NCBI GenBank assembly: GCA_964564325.1
Contig: CAZMBD010000010.1
Span: forward strand, 1 to 30,927
Direction: 5' to 3'
From: JAAZMA01 sp964564325
GTDB taxonomy: Bacteria; Bacillota; Clostridia; Tissierellales; Tepidimicrobiaceae
Length of the DNA stretch: 30,927 bases
The stretch's first letter is position 1, and the number at the start of each line of letters is the position of its first letter. Below, piece after piece: positions 9,501 to 16,735 of the stretch. The notes beneath the pieces were generated by a model that did not search any database, was not told the origin of the DNA, and saw nothing but the letters and a program-made list of their open reading frames with translations. A program made the position numbers and the translations under genes.

Positions 9501-10295
9501 AAAGCCAATTCCAAAAAAATATATAAAAAATTAATAGCTGAAGGCTATAGTGAATCAGATGCTAAAGAATTAGCCATCTCTAGAATTTTTGGGCCTAGAG
9601 AAGGGGAATATGGCACTGGTATTACTGATATAGTAGAGTCTAAAAATTGGGAGAAAGAAGAAGAGATAGGTATAGCCTTTACAGATAGTTTACAACATGT
9701 ATATAGTATGAAAAAGCGTGGGCAGAAAATAGATGGACTATATGAAGAAAATTTAAAGACTGTAGAAATAGTATCTCAAACAAGAAGTAATCATGAATAT
9801 GAAATCACAGATTTAGACCATTATTATGAATTTTTTGGTGGACTTTCTAAATCTGTAGAAATGGCCAGTGGTAAAAAGCCAAAAATGTATATATCAGATA
9901 CTACAGGAGATAGAATTATTAGTGAATCTGTAGAAAAATCCATAGGAAGAGGAGTTAGAACTAGATTATTAAATCCAAAATGGATAAATGGTTTATTAGA
10001 ACACAAATACCATGGAGTACAGGAAATGGCTAAAAGGTTTGAAAATATTATGGGACTAGCTGCTACTACCAATAGTGTAGAAGAATGGATTTATGATGAT
10101 ATGTACTCCAAATATGTAGAAGATGAAGAATTAAGGAAAAAACTTATTGAAAACAATCCCTATGCCTATGTAGATATACTAGAACGTATGATGGAGTATT
10201 ATAATAGAGGCTATTGGGATGCTACAGAAGAACAATTAGATATGCTTAAAAAAGTATATCTACAAGTAGAAGGAGAAATAGAGGAAGTACTATAA
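6576..10295 (+). CDS. cobN: CobN-like metal chelatase large subunit
   Basis: A 1239-residue soluble protein of the CobN/BchH/ChlH family (PF02514), the porphyrin- or corrin-binding subunit of ATP-dependent chelatases. The hallmark segment HVGTHGTLEFLKGKECGMSG is at ~572-591, preceded by GLQPSRGRD (~528) and followed by ANLVGYQPT. Other conserved stretches are ILWGLETSRTQGETFSQIL (~885) and NICGFFRDMYPN. No transmembrane helix is seen, unlike membrane-bound HmuS relatives. AGGAGGTGAG lies 6 nt before the ATG and 16 nt follow the permease gene. Cobalamin-riboswitch control supports cobalt insertion; the AAA+ partners (CobST or ChlID type) are not in the window. Confidence 0.88.
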   Translation: MKISFITVSQPAIKNLIKSEKEIKENYPNALDLKIYYAIEEMEYEKSMEMLRNIEESEAVFVDLMGSSTSVIANVYRGLEKCNGHIIVFGNGGREYLRLGDFSSEAMKSSSKNSKKKMDMATIKKMQNTAEKLGKIMPGKMRDMRNYSLIMKYFKVADKENILNMLYLILREYGNLKYLPKPLPPREVEGVFLCDPKDMIYYKNFEEYQKENHFDYNKPLIALLYYGHIYPTDTFNAVAEIKSGLEEFANVLPLAVSCDFYEYEKEFRNLLLESAPKPVDLIINLMSFRLGAGPMGGDFNSGIQLLKDIDVPYIHPFFMSRRSAKEWEDSIQGCTPSETLISVMLPELDGCIETYPIGAMKPVKRDEEFDIAIEEIKAIDERLDKLKARAKAHINLRNKENKDKKIAIIGYNYPPGESNLFGGAFLDTFTSIENILKVLNDEGYNVNPLTQEELMNVFTAGGAVNSGKYDADLEKMILYPDDKYTEELKRNRDYEDIIKKWGNSPGNIMTRNNKFLIPGTIEGNVFIGLQPSRGRDLNSNESYHDKKMPPHHQYMAFYKWLKDEFQADAIIHVGTHGTLEFLKGKECGMSGECYPDKLLYDIPHIYLYYAGNPSEATIAKRRSHANLVGYQPTVFIQGDLYGEYSKLMSMIDNYHQSLAISPASSKDILGNIMEKAEELNLPSDLHEMEEELYRMKRSLVPKGLHVFGTGYNLNEGKEYAKGLLRYSRNEIIAIRELLARDINESIDELLDKGDYKTVQELDQKADEIFDYYMENRQLKDKCISNNNKEELIKTLEYGMEISKNAQVNHEIEGLIKVLGGKYNTAKLAGDIYRHPNILPTGYNLYQFDPRLVPTEVAFKRGKKIASNTIKAYKEEEGIYPNSTAVILWGLETSRTQGETFSQILSYLGVRVVGLGSQWEPKYEIIPIEELGRPRIDVTINICGFFRDMYPNLLDGLNELFVKLYELDETDEQNYFKANSKKIYKKLIAEGYSESDAKELAISRIFGPREGEYGTGITDIVESKNWEKEEEIGIAFTDSLQHVYSMKKRGQKIDGLYEENLKTVEIVSQTRSNHEYEITDLDHYYEFFGGLSKSVEMASGKKPKMYISDTTGDRIISESVEKSIGRGVRTRLLNPKWINGLLEHKYHGVQEMAKRFENIMGLAATTNSVEEWIYDDMYSKYVEDEELRKKLIENNPYAYVDILERMMEYYNRGYWDATEEQLDMLKKVYLQVEGEIEEVL

Positions 10296-10316
10296 ATATA
10301 ATATGGAGGAGATAAA

Positions 10317-10847
10317 ATGAAAAGAAAAATTAGATTATTGTTTATGATAATGATTTTAACTATTGGAATGCTTGTAGGTTGTGGAAAAGGTGAAGTTAAA
10401 GATGTTGAAAATACTAAAGAAAGTAGTGAATTTGAAGAAGTAGATGGAATGATGGTATGTATAGATACAGAAAGTAGTCCATTTGAAGATTCTGGTTTAA
10501 AAATTAGTATTAAGAAAGGCGAAGATGGTTTTGCTGAATTTTTAATAACTGATAAAGATGGCAATGAAACTGTAAATTATTATAAATTTGATTTCAATGA
10601 AAATGTAGTAGAAAAATATAATTATGTTTCAGCCATGGGAACTGCATTTTACTATTATTATGATTTAGAAGGTAAGGAACTATTTAAAATAGAGGATGGA
10701 GATCATAAAGACAGTACTGATAGTGCAAAGGAAGCTGGTAGATGGGATAGCTCTGCAGAAAAAATAAAAGAAGAAGTAGAAAGCTTAGAAAATTACTTCA
10801 AGGAACAATATGGCAAAACAATAGAAGAGGCAGTATTAGGAGAATAA
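10317..10847 (+). CDS. Small lipoprotein of unknown function in the cobalamin operon
   Basis: A 176-residue protein with a signal peptide and lipobox (GMLVGC at ~17-22), so it should be anchored on the outer face of the membrane. The mature part is acidic and rich in Glu, Asp, Lys and Tyr; no domain family is recognised. A YYKFDF and FYYYYDLEG pattern suggests a beta-rich core. It starts 21 nt after cobN behind TGGAGGAG, and the operon terminator overlaps its stop codon, so it is the last gene of the B12-controlled transcript. A role at the cell surface in corrinoid or metal handling is possible but rests on context only. Confidence 0.75.
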   Translation: MKRKIRLLFMIMILTIGMLVGCGKGEVKDVENTKESSEFEEVDGMMVCIDTESSPFEDSGLKISIKKGEDGFAEFLITDKDGNETVNYYKFDFNENVVEKYNYVSAMGTAFYYYYDLEGKELFKIEDGDHKDSTDSAKEAGRWDSSAEKIKEEVESLENYFKEQYGKTIEEAVLGE

Positions 10848-10875
10848 AAATGAGTGACCATAGGTCACTCATTTT
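10847..10875. terminator. Bidirectional terminator overlapping both stop codons
   Basis: AAAATGAGTGACC (10847-10859) pairs with GGTCACTCATTTT (10863-10875) around a 3-nt loop. The stem begins in the TAA of the lipoprotein gene and ends in the stop codon of the converging aminopeptidase gene. Confidence 0.85.
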
Positions 10876-12313
10876 AAAAATTCTTAGCTAAATAATATAA
10901 TGTTTTAACGGGTATTCCTGTAGCACCTTTTGGTAAATAAGCCATTTCACTTTCTGAAGAAGAAGTTCCTGCAATATCCAAATGTACCCAAGGAATATCG
11001 TTTACAAATTCCTCTAAAAATAGTCCAGCTGTTATAGTACCAGCACCTCTATTTTTAGCTGTATTAGTTAAGTCTGCAAATTTACCCTTTATTGCTTCTC
11101 TATATTCTTCATTATGTGGCAATTCCCAAACAGGTTCTCCTGCTAATTCACTTGCTTTTTTTACATTAGCCATTAATTTTTCATCATTAGTAATAGCACC
11201 AGTATTTACATTTCCAAGGGCTACTACACAGGCACCAGTTAATGTGGCAATATCCACTATTTTATCAGCTTTAACTTCTGTAGCAGCATACCATAGAGCA
11301 TCTGCTAAAGTCACTCTACCTTCTGCATCTGTGTTTAATACTTCAATAGTCTTTCCAGACATAGATTCTACTATATCTCCTGGTTTATAAGCACCACCAG
11401 AAACTAAGTTTTCACAGGCAGCTACAACTCCTACTACATTTTTTTTAACTTTTGTTTTAGCAAGAGCCTTTATAGCACCTATAACTGAAGCAGCACCAGC
11501 CATATCACCTTGCATATATACCATGCTACTAGAAGATTTAAGTGAATATCCACCGGAGTCATACATTAAACCTTTTCCTACTAAAGCTAATTTTTCATCT
11601 GAATCTGGATCTCCATTATAATCCATAATTATTAATTTAGGTTCATTTACTGAACCTTCTGCCACAGCTAAAAACGCCCACATACCTAATTCTTCAATTT
11701 CTTTTTTATTATAAACTTCTACATTAACACCTAATTCTTCTAATTCATCTTTAGCTGTATCAGCTAGAGCCTCTGGAGTCATATACATAGCAGGCTCATT
11801 TACTAAATCACGAGTCAAGAAAATTCCTTCTATTAAATTTTCTATTTCTTCTATTACTTCTTTAGCTAAATTTTCTTGTCCATCTAATATATTTAAATAT
11901 ACATTTTCTAAACATGGTTTGGTTTTCTTTTCGCTCAAATATTTTTCATAACTATATTCTGATTGTAGCAATCCTTCAACTATAGCTCCTATAGTTTTAT
12001 CATAATCAAGATTTTCAAATTTAGGAACTACAATATCTACAGATTTAATCTTAGATTTCATCAACTCCTTACCTACTTTAGCATAAGCAGTTCTTAAGGC
12101 TTGAAGATTTACTTTACTTTCTTCACCTAATCCTACTAATATAATCTTATCTCCTGTATAGGAAATATTAGAATATATTTCTCCAGGATTTCCCTTAAAC
12201 AATTCCTTTTCTTTTAAATAGTCATATAATTCCTTAGCATTTTCTACTTTTTCCGCATTTTTAAAAACGTGGATAACTTTAACTTCGCCACCTTGACCTA
12301 AATTAAATTCCAT
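10874..12313 (-). CDS. pepA: Leucyl aminopeptidase (M17 family)
   Basis: A 479-residue cytosolic metallopeptidase that removes N-terminal residues from peptides. The di-metal and catalytic signature is present: GKGLMYDSGGYSLK (metal Lys and Asp, catalytic Lys), GDMAGAASV (metal Asp), and NTDAEGRVTLADAL (metal Asp and Glu, catalytic Arg). The start chosen is the ATG at 12313, 7 nt after GGAGG (12321-12325); a longer frame reaching 12364 would run through a leader hairpin and lacks a ribosome site. The substrate is broad in this family. It has its own promoter downstream of the DUF4349 gene. Confidence 0.92.
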   Translation of the reverse strand: MEFNLGQGGEVKVIHVFKNAEKVENAKELYDYLKEKELFKGNPGEIYSNISYTGDKIILVGLGEESKVNLQALRTAYAKVGKELMKSKIKSVDIVVPKFENLDYDKTIGAIVEGLLQSEYSYEKYLSEKKTKPCLENVYLNILDGQENLAKEVIEEIENLIEGIFLTRDLVNEPAMYMTPEALADTAKDELEELGVNVEVYNKKEIEELGMWAFLAVAEGSVNEPKLIIMDYNGDPDSDEKLALVGKGLMYDSGGYSLKSSSSMVYMQGDMAGAASVIGAIKALAKTKVKKNVVGVVAACENLVSGGAYKPGDIVESMSGKTIEVLNTDAEGRVTLADALWYAATEVKADKIVDIATLTGACVVALGNVNTGAITNDEKLMANVKKASELAGEPVWELPHNEEYREAIKGKFADLTNTAKNRGAGTITAGLFLEEFVNDIPWVHLDIAGTSSSESEMAYLPKGATGIPVKTLYYLAKNF

Positions 12314-12332
12314 AAAAATCCCTCCAATTCCC

Positions 12333-12369
12333 AAAGGTTGACAAAAAGACGGCTTTTTTGTCAACCTTT
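12333..12369 (-). promoter_or_regulatory. Hairpin at the 5' end of the pepA leader
   Basis: A perfect 15-bp stem (12333-12347 with 12355-12369) with a 7-nt loop lies between the predicted transcription start (~12378) and the ribosome site (12321-12325). Read in the direction of pepA it has no U-run after it, so a message-stabilising or translational role is more likely than termination. Confidence 0.55.
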
Positions 12370-12384
12370 TTATTTATAACCTAT

Positions 12385-12413
12385 ATTTTATCAGATTACC
12401 ATAATAAACTCAA
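12385..12413 (-). promoter_or_regulatory. Candidate sigma-A promoter of pepA
   Basis: On the minus strand TTGAGT (12413-12408), 17-bp spacer, TAAAAT (12390-12385). It lies in the short gap between the DUF4349 gene and pepA. Confidence 0.55.
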
Positions 12414-12418
12414 ATATA

Positions 12419-13288
12419 TTAATCTTTTTTAGGAGGTCTTTTTTTATTGAATTTCAATACAAAATAAGCTATTATGCCAATGACAACAGCAAATGGAAGT
12501 ATATAGATAATAAATATTATTAGTTTTTCTATACCAATTTTAAACATATACAATGAATCACTAAAAGCATTTTTCACTCTAGTTCCAAATTTAGTATCTA
12601 CAGTTTCTTGGCTAGATAATTTTTCTACTTCTCGAATATTAATTTCAAAAGTGCTAAAATCTACTTTATCATCCATATTTATTAGATTAGTTTTTAGCTG
12701 TTCTTTTTCATAAATTATTTCACTAAGTTCGTTTTCCAATTTAATTATGTCCTCAATTTTTTCGGCCTTAGCTAAAAGGGATAGTATTCTTTCTTCTTTA
12801 GTTTCAATAACTTTTAATCGGGATTCTGTATCTCTGTATTGTCTAGTTACATCTTCTTTATTAGTGCTTTCATTAAGTATATTTCCAATACCAGTAAGAC
12901 CTGATTTAAAATCCAATACATTATTTCTTGGTACCCTAATTACATAATAAGCATTTTTATATCTTTTATTATTTCCATATCTGCTATAATCAATATTGGA
13001 ATTTTCCACATATGCTTTATGTTTTTTAATAGTATCATATAAGCTTTGACTAGATTTCTCAAAATCCGTAGTTTCAAAATCCATGTATATAGTAGTAATA
13101 ACTTTTTCAGGCTCCAATGGACTATCCACATCCTCATCCAAAGCCATTTTGTCATCAGAACCAAAATCCATATCCTCTTCAGTAGCTATTCCTTCAGGTT
13201 TAGCGTCCTTTGAACCACAGCCTACAGTTAAACTAAGCACCAATACTAAAACTATAGACAACAGAAAATATTTTTTAAATTTTCTCAT
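12419..13288 (-). CDS. DUF4349 domain lipoprotein
   Basis: A 289-residue envelope protein. Residues 1-24 are a signal peptide ending in the lipobox LTVGC; an acidic linker follows. The DUF4349 region (~65-235) opens with a beta segment (ITTIYMDFETTDF), then a helical hairpin with long coiled coil (~150-205, rich in Lys, Glu and Leu), then DFSTFEINI. A C-terminal membrane helix (~250-275) is followed by a basic tail KFNKKRPPKKD that should be cytoplasmic. So the protein may be fixed at both ends with its coiled coil outside. GGGGGGAG precedes the ATG. Function of the family is unknown. Confidence 0.82.
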   Translation of the reverse strand: MRKFKKYFLLSIVLVLVLSLTVGCGSKDAKPEGIATEEDMDFGSDDKMALDEDVDSPLEPEKVITTIYMDFETTDFEKSSQSLYDTIKKHKAYVENSNIDYSRYGNNKRYKNAYYVIRVPRNNVLDFKSGLTGIGNILNESTNKEDVTRQYRDTESRLKVIETKEERILSLLAKAEKIEDIIKLENELSEIIYEKEQLKTNLINMDDKVDFSTFEINIREVEKLSSQETVDTKFGTRVKNAFSDSLYMFKIGIEKLIIFIIYILPFAVVIGIIAYFVLKFNKKRPPKKD

Positions 13289-13358
13289 TATTCTCCCCCC
13301 TTAAATTCATTATATAGGAGAAATTTTAGAAAAGCTATTTACAAATTAGTTACATTGC

Positions 13359-13407
13359 AAAATAACTTACAATTTGGGGGACAGTCCCCCAAATTGTAAG
13401 TTATTTT
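13359..13407. repeat. Long perfect palindrome, copy 1
   Basis: A 23-bp perfect inverted repeat (13359-13381 with 13385-13407) with a 3-nt loop CAG; the centre reads GGGGGACAGTCCCCC. It lies between two divergent genes, so it does not act as a terminator for either of them. A second, imperfect copy lies at 17427-17473. Confidence 0.9.
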
Positions 13408-13435
13408 ATTGAAGTACATATAATATACATAATGT

Positions 13436-13465
13436 TTTACAGAGATGTACATTTTTTGTTATAAT
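13436..13465 (+). promoter_or_regulatory. Candidate sigma-A promoter of the PAS/sigma-54 activator
   Basis: TTTACA (13436-13441), 18-bp spacer, TATAAT (13460-13465). It implies the activator itself is made from a housekeeping promoter. Confidence 0.6.
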
Positions 13466-13540
13466 ATAAATATAATTTATTGTTAGAATAATATGATAGA
13501 CAATACTAATGGAAGAATAATTAATGGAGGAGAAATAAAA

Positions 13541-14965
13541 ATGTCCACCTCATCGAGAACTGACGAATTAGAAAATGCTAGAAATAGGGAACTGCTTATT
13601 GGTGCACTTGAAGCCTCTTCGGATGGAGTTTTGGTTTCTGATGAAAAGGGAAATATTGTATATGTAAACCCTGCTTATGAAAATACCACTGGTTTAAAAA
13701 AAGAAGATATAGTAGGGAAAAATCTAAAGACTCTATTAGATTTAAAATTTTTCAATGTAGCCGTATCTTTATCAGTATTAGAAAAACGTGAACCAGTATC
13801 AATTATGCATCAATATTTTACTGGGAAATCTGCTTTAACTACTGCAAGTCCAATATTCAATAAAGATGGGGAACTTGTAGGAGTAGTATGTAATACTAGA
13901 AATATTTCAGAACTAGTAAATTTAAGAAAAGAGTTAGAAGACGCTAAAATGTTAAAAAGAAAATATTCTGATGAATTAAAGCAATTGCGACAAGAACAAT
14001 TAAAATTAGGAGGTTTAGTTTATAAATCTCAAGCTATGGAGGATACTTTAAATTTTGCATCTAAAGTAGCAGAATTTGATAGTACAGTATTGATTACAGG
14101 AGAATCAGGAACTGGGAAAGAAGTATTGGCAAAGTTTATTCATCAACATAGTCCTAGAAGGGACGCTCCTTTTATTAAAGTAAATTGCTCTGCAATACCA
14201 GGAGAATTATTTGAATCTGAATTATTTGGATATGCTCCAGGTTCTTTTACTGGAGCTTCATCTCAAGGAAAGATTGGTTTATTTGAATTGGCTGATGGTG
14301 GAACTATTTTATTGGATGAAATTGGAGAATTAGACTTGTCTGTTCAGCCTAAATTATTAAGAGTACTACAAGAGATGGAAATACATCCTGTAGGTTCAGA
14401 AGAAACCATAAAGATTGATGTAAGAGTATTGGCAGCCACTAATGTAAATTTAGCAGAAGAAGTAAAGGAAGGAAACTTTAGAGAAGATCTTTTCTTTAGA
14501 CTAAATGTACTACCTATAAAAATTCCTTCATTAAGGGAAAGAAAAGAAGATATATTAGAAATGGCAGATTATTTTTTAGAAAAATTAAATAGAAAATATA
14601 AGAGAAATATAATTTTAACCCCAGAATCAGAGAAAGTACTTTTAAATTATTCTTGGCCAGGTAATGTAAGGGAATTGGAAAATTTAATTGAATATTTGTT
14701 TATTGTAAATCCTAGCAATGAAATTGGCATAGAGCAAATGCCTTCCTGGGTTTTAACAGAACATGTTATGGAAGAATATATTTGTGAAGAAGATAATTGT
14801 ATCCCAAGATTAAATTATATGTTAGATATGTATGAAAAAAATATAATAACAGTAGCATTAAGAAAGCATAATTCTATAAAAGAAACAGCAGAAACTTTAG
14901 ATATTCATCCATCTACATTATTTAGAAAAATAAAAAAACACAATATAGATACTGATTTATTATAA
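13541..14965 (+). CDS. PAS-domain sigma-54-dependent transcriptional activator
   Basis: A 474-residue enhancer-binding protein. Order: PAS domain (~18-125), a coiled signalling helix (~126-158), the AAA+ domain with Walker A GESGTGKE (187-194), GSFTGA (234-239, a variant of the GAFTGA loop that contacts sigma-54), Walker B GGTILLDE (253-260), and a Fis-type helix-turn-helix (~440-470). The start is ATG 13541 after GGAGG (13526-13530); an earlier in-frame ATG at 13493 lacks a ribosome site. It should bind the three palindromes at 14978-15077 and drive the sigma-54 promoter before the hydrolase gene. The ligand of the PAS domain is unknown. Confidence 0.93.
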   Translation: MSTSSRTDELENARNRELLIGALEASSDGVLVSDEKGNIVYVNPAYENTTGLKKEDIVGKNLKTLLDLKFFNVAVSLSVLEKREPVSIMHQYFTGKSALTTASPIFNKDGELVGVVCNTRNISELVNLRKELEDAKMLKRKYSDELKQLRQEQLKLGGLVYKSQAMEDTLNFASKVAEFDSTVLITGESGTGKEVLAKFIHQHSPRRDAPFIKVNCSAIPGELFESELFGYAPGSFTGASSQGKIGLFELADGGTILLDEIGELDLSVQPKLLRVLQEMEIHPVGSEETIKIDVRVLAATNVNLAEEVKEGNFREDLFFRLNVLPIKIPSLRERKEDILEMADYFLEKLNRKYKRNIILTPESEKVLLNYSWPGNVRELENLIEYLFIVNPSNEIGIEQMPSWVLTEHVMEEYICEEDNCIPRLNYMLDMYEKNIITVALRKHNSIKETAETLDIHPSTLFRKIKKHNIDTDLL

Positions 14966-14977
14966 TTTTCTTTACCG

Positions 14978-15077
14978 TTGCAAAATTGCAATAGTTGTTA
15001 AAAAACTAGCAAACTTGCAATATGAGTAAAATACAGGTTTTCAACTATTAGGTTAAAAAACCATTGCAAAATTGCAA
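14978..15077. promoter_or_regulatory. Three activator-binding palindromes (UAS)
   Basis: TTGCAAAATTGCAA at 14978-14991, TAGCAAACTTGCAA at 15007-15020 (one mismatch), and TTGCAAAATTGCAA again at 15064-15077. The shared form is TTGCA-N4-TGCAA. They sit 70-160 bp upstream of the -24/-12 promoter, the expected position for a sigma-54 enhancer, and directly follow the activator gene. Confidence 0.82.
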
Positions 15078-15133
15078 CGTTCTTTATTAACTATAAAAAC
15101 ATAAGAATGGCTAAATTCTCCCCTTTTTAAGAC

Positions 15134-15150
15134 TTGGCACGGTACTTGCT
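15134..15150 (+). promoter_or_regulatory. Sigma-54 (-24/-12) promoter of the hydrolase-transporter operon
   Basis: TTGGCACGGTACTTGCT matches TTGGCAC-N5-TTGC, with GG at 15136-15137 and GC at 15148-15149, exactly 12 bp apart. Transcription should begin near 15161. Confidence 0.9.
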
Positions 15151-15202
15151 AATATATAAGGGCAAGAAACGAAATAATAAATTTAAGAGGGAGGATTTTA
15201 AA

Positions 15203-15919
15203 ATGAAAAACGAAAATTTCAAAGACAATGGTGGAGAATATCAATTTGATACAGAATTATTAGAAAGAGCTTTTGAAGAAGCAAGAAAAATTTACAAAGA
15301 AAGAGGATTCCAAACTAGAATGGGCTATGGTAAAGCTCCTGCAATAACAACTGTAGATATGGCTAAAGCTTGGATGTCAGATGGTCACCCATTTACTTGT
15401 AATAACAATGAAGAAGTTTGTGCAAATGCACTAAAAGTATTAGAAGCTGCAAGAAAATCAGGAGTACCTATTTTCCATACAACTACTGGATATGTAGGAA
15501 AAGAACAATGGGATTTACCAAGATGGGATGAAAAAATTCCAATGCATACACTAGATATTAATTCCGAATGGATGGAAATAGATCCTAAATTAAAACCAAG
15601 ACCAGAAGAACCAGTTATCCACAAAAAGTATGCAAGTAATTTCTTTGGTACACATTTAGCTCAAACTCTATATAAATTAGGAGTTGACACTGTAATAGTA
15701 ATGGGAGCTACTTCCTGTGCATGTGTTAGACATACAGTAATGGATTCAACAGGACATGGATTTAAAACTATAGTTCCTGAAGGAACAGTAGGTGACAGAG
15801 TACCTGGAGTTATAGCTTGGAACTTATTCGATATGGATGCTAAATTTGCAGACGTTGAACCATTAGAAAATGTAGTAAAATATCTAGAAGGTATAGATAG
15901 CAGCGTATACAATAGATAA
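15203..15919 (+). CDS. Isochorismatase-fold cysteine hydrolase, N-carbamoylsarcosine amidase-like
   Basis: A 238-residue soluble hydrolase of the isochorismatase-like superfamily. The Asp-Lys-Cys triad can be placed at D52 (TTVDMAKAW), K141 or K142 (VIHKKYASNFFGT) and C174 (GATSCACVRHT); a cis-peptide-type pair precedes the Cys loop. Triad spacing and flanks are close to N-carbamoylsarcosine amidohydrolase, which splits N-carbamoylsarcosine to sarcosine, CO2 and ammonia in creatinine breakdown; a related amide (ureido acid, maleamate) cannot be excluded. ATG 15203 follows GGGAGG (15190-15194); a longer frame beginning at 15134 would start inside the sigma-54 promoter and is rejected. Induced by the preceding PAS activator. 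Confidence 0.8.
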   Translation: MKNENFKDNGGEYQFDTELLERAFEEARKIYKERGFQTRMGYGKAPAITTVDMAKAWMSDGHPFTCNNNEEVCANALKVLEAARKSGVPIFHTTTGYVGKEQWDLPRWDEKIPMHTLDINSEWMEIDPKLKPRPEEPVIHKKYASNFFGTHLAQTLYKLGVDTVIVMGATSCACVRHTVMDSTGHGFKTIVPEGTVGDRVPGVIAWNLFDMDAKFADVEPLENVVKYLEGIDSSVYNR

Positions 15920-15954
15920 TTTAGAATACGTATATATCTAGCTTAAGATTTTAT

Positions 15955-15984
15955 GGGGACACCAAAAAATAAAAGGGTGTCCCC
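15955..15984 (+). repeat. Intercistronic hairpin
   Basis: GGGGACACC (15955-15963) pairs with GGTGTCCCC (15976-15984) around a 12-nt A-rich loop, between the hydrolase and the first membrane-protein gene. No T-run follows, so it is more likely an RNA-processing or stability element, or partial attenuator, that sets unequal expression of hydrolase and transporter. Its GGGGAC core resembles the dispersed elements at 13359, 17427, 23220 and 29261. Confidence 0.6.
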
Positions 15985-16030
15985 TAAATCTAAATTTCAC
16001 TAACTGTAAAGTTAGAAAGGGGAAAATAAT

Positions 16031-16723
16031 ATGAAAGATTATCTAGAAATTGCAAATGATCCAATGCTATGGATAATGGCAATACCTGCAGTTGTGATGG
16101 TTGGGGTTCAAGCCTATTTGTTTTCCAAAAGAGCAATTCAAGCTTCAAAAACAACAAGCTTAACAAAAGAACAGTGTAAAAAAGCATTTAAAGTCGGAGC
16201 AGTATCTGCCATAGGACCATCACTTTCAGTATTTGTTGTTATGCTTGGTATGATGGCAGTTATTGGTGGACCAATCACATGGTTAAGGTTATCCTTTATA
16301 GGTGCAGCACCAACAGAATTAACAGCCTCAACTATTGGTGCTAAGGCCATGGGTGTTGAATTTGGTTCTCCTGAATATGATGTAACAGCCTTTGCCTCAT
16401 CTGTATGGACTATGACATTAAATGGTTGCGGCTGGCTTTTATTCTGTGGATTATTTACTCATAAATTAGATAAATTACAAGACAAAGTAGCAGGTGGAGA
16501 CACAGCCCTAATGGGTCAAATTTGTGGTGCGGCCATATTAGGAACTGCATCTTACTTAGTAATGAGTAATTCAAAAGCAGGAATAGACAGATTTGTAGCA
16601 GCTTTAGTATCTGCAATTGTAATGATTATACTTGATAAAGTATCAGAAAAAGCTCCTAAACTTAAAGAATATAATTTAGGAATATCAATGATAATTGGTA
16701 TGTTTGTAGCAGTTTTAGTTTAA
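16031..16723 (+). CDS. DUF5058-like multispanning membrane protein
   Basis: A 230-residue hydrophobic protein with roughly six membrane segments: ~13-30, ~53-78, ~115-142, ~160-176, ~185-203 and ~213-230. A loop with GAAPTELTASTIGAKAMGV (~95-113) and SPEYDVTAFASSVW (~118) carries conserved-looking small and acidic residues. I assign it to DUF5058 from overall pattern, with moderate confidence; no function is established. AAAGGGGA precedes the ATG. It lies 12 nt before a second membrane gene and follows the hydrolase under the same sigma-54 promoter, so the two membrane proteins probably form the uptake (or product export) system for the hydrolase. Confidence 0.7.
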   Translation: MKDYLEIANDPMLWIMAIPAVVMVGVQAYLFSKRAIQASKTTSLTKEQCKKAFKVGAVSAIGPSLSVFVVMLGMMAVIGGPITWLRLSFIGAAPTELTASTIGAKAMGVEFGSPEYDVTAFASSVWTMTLNGCGWLLFCGLFTHKLDKLQDKVAGGDTALMGQICGAAILGTASYLVMSNSKAGIDRFVAALVSAIVMIILDKVSEKAPKLKEYNLGISMIIGMFVAVLV

Positions 16724-16735
16724 GGAGGGAAAAGC

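Noticed and set aside
6576..10295. HmuS-type haem dechelatase instead of CobN
   Set aside because: No membrane helix or haem-uptake neighbours are present, and the operon is under a cobalamin riboswitch.
12314..12364. Longer pepA frame to 12364
   Set aside because: It would translate the leader hairpin and pass over the GGAGG site; M17 homology begins after ATG 12313.
15134..15202. N-terminal extension of the hydrolase starting at TTG 15134
   Set aside because: The codons are the -24/-12 promoter sequence itself; a strong ribosome site precedes ATG 15203.
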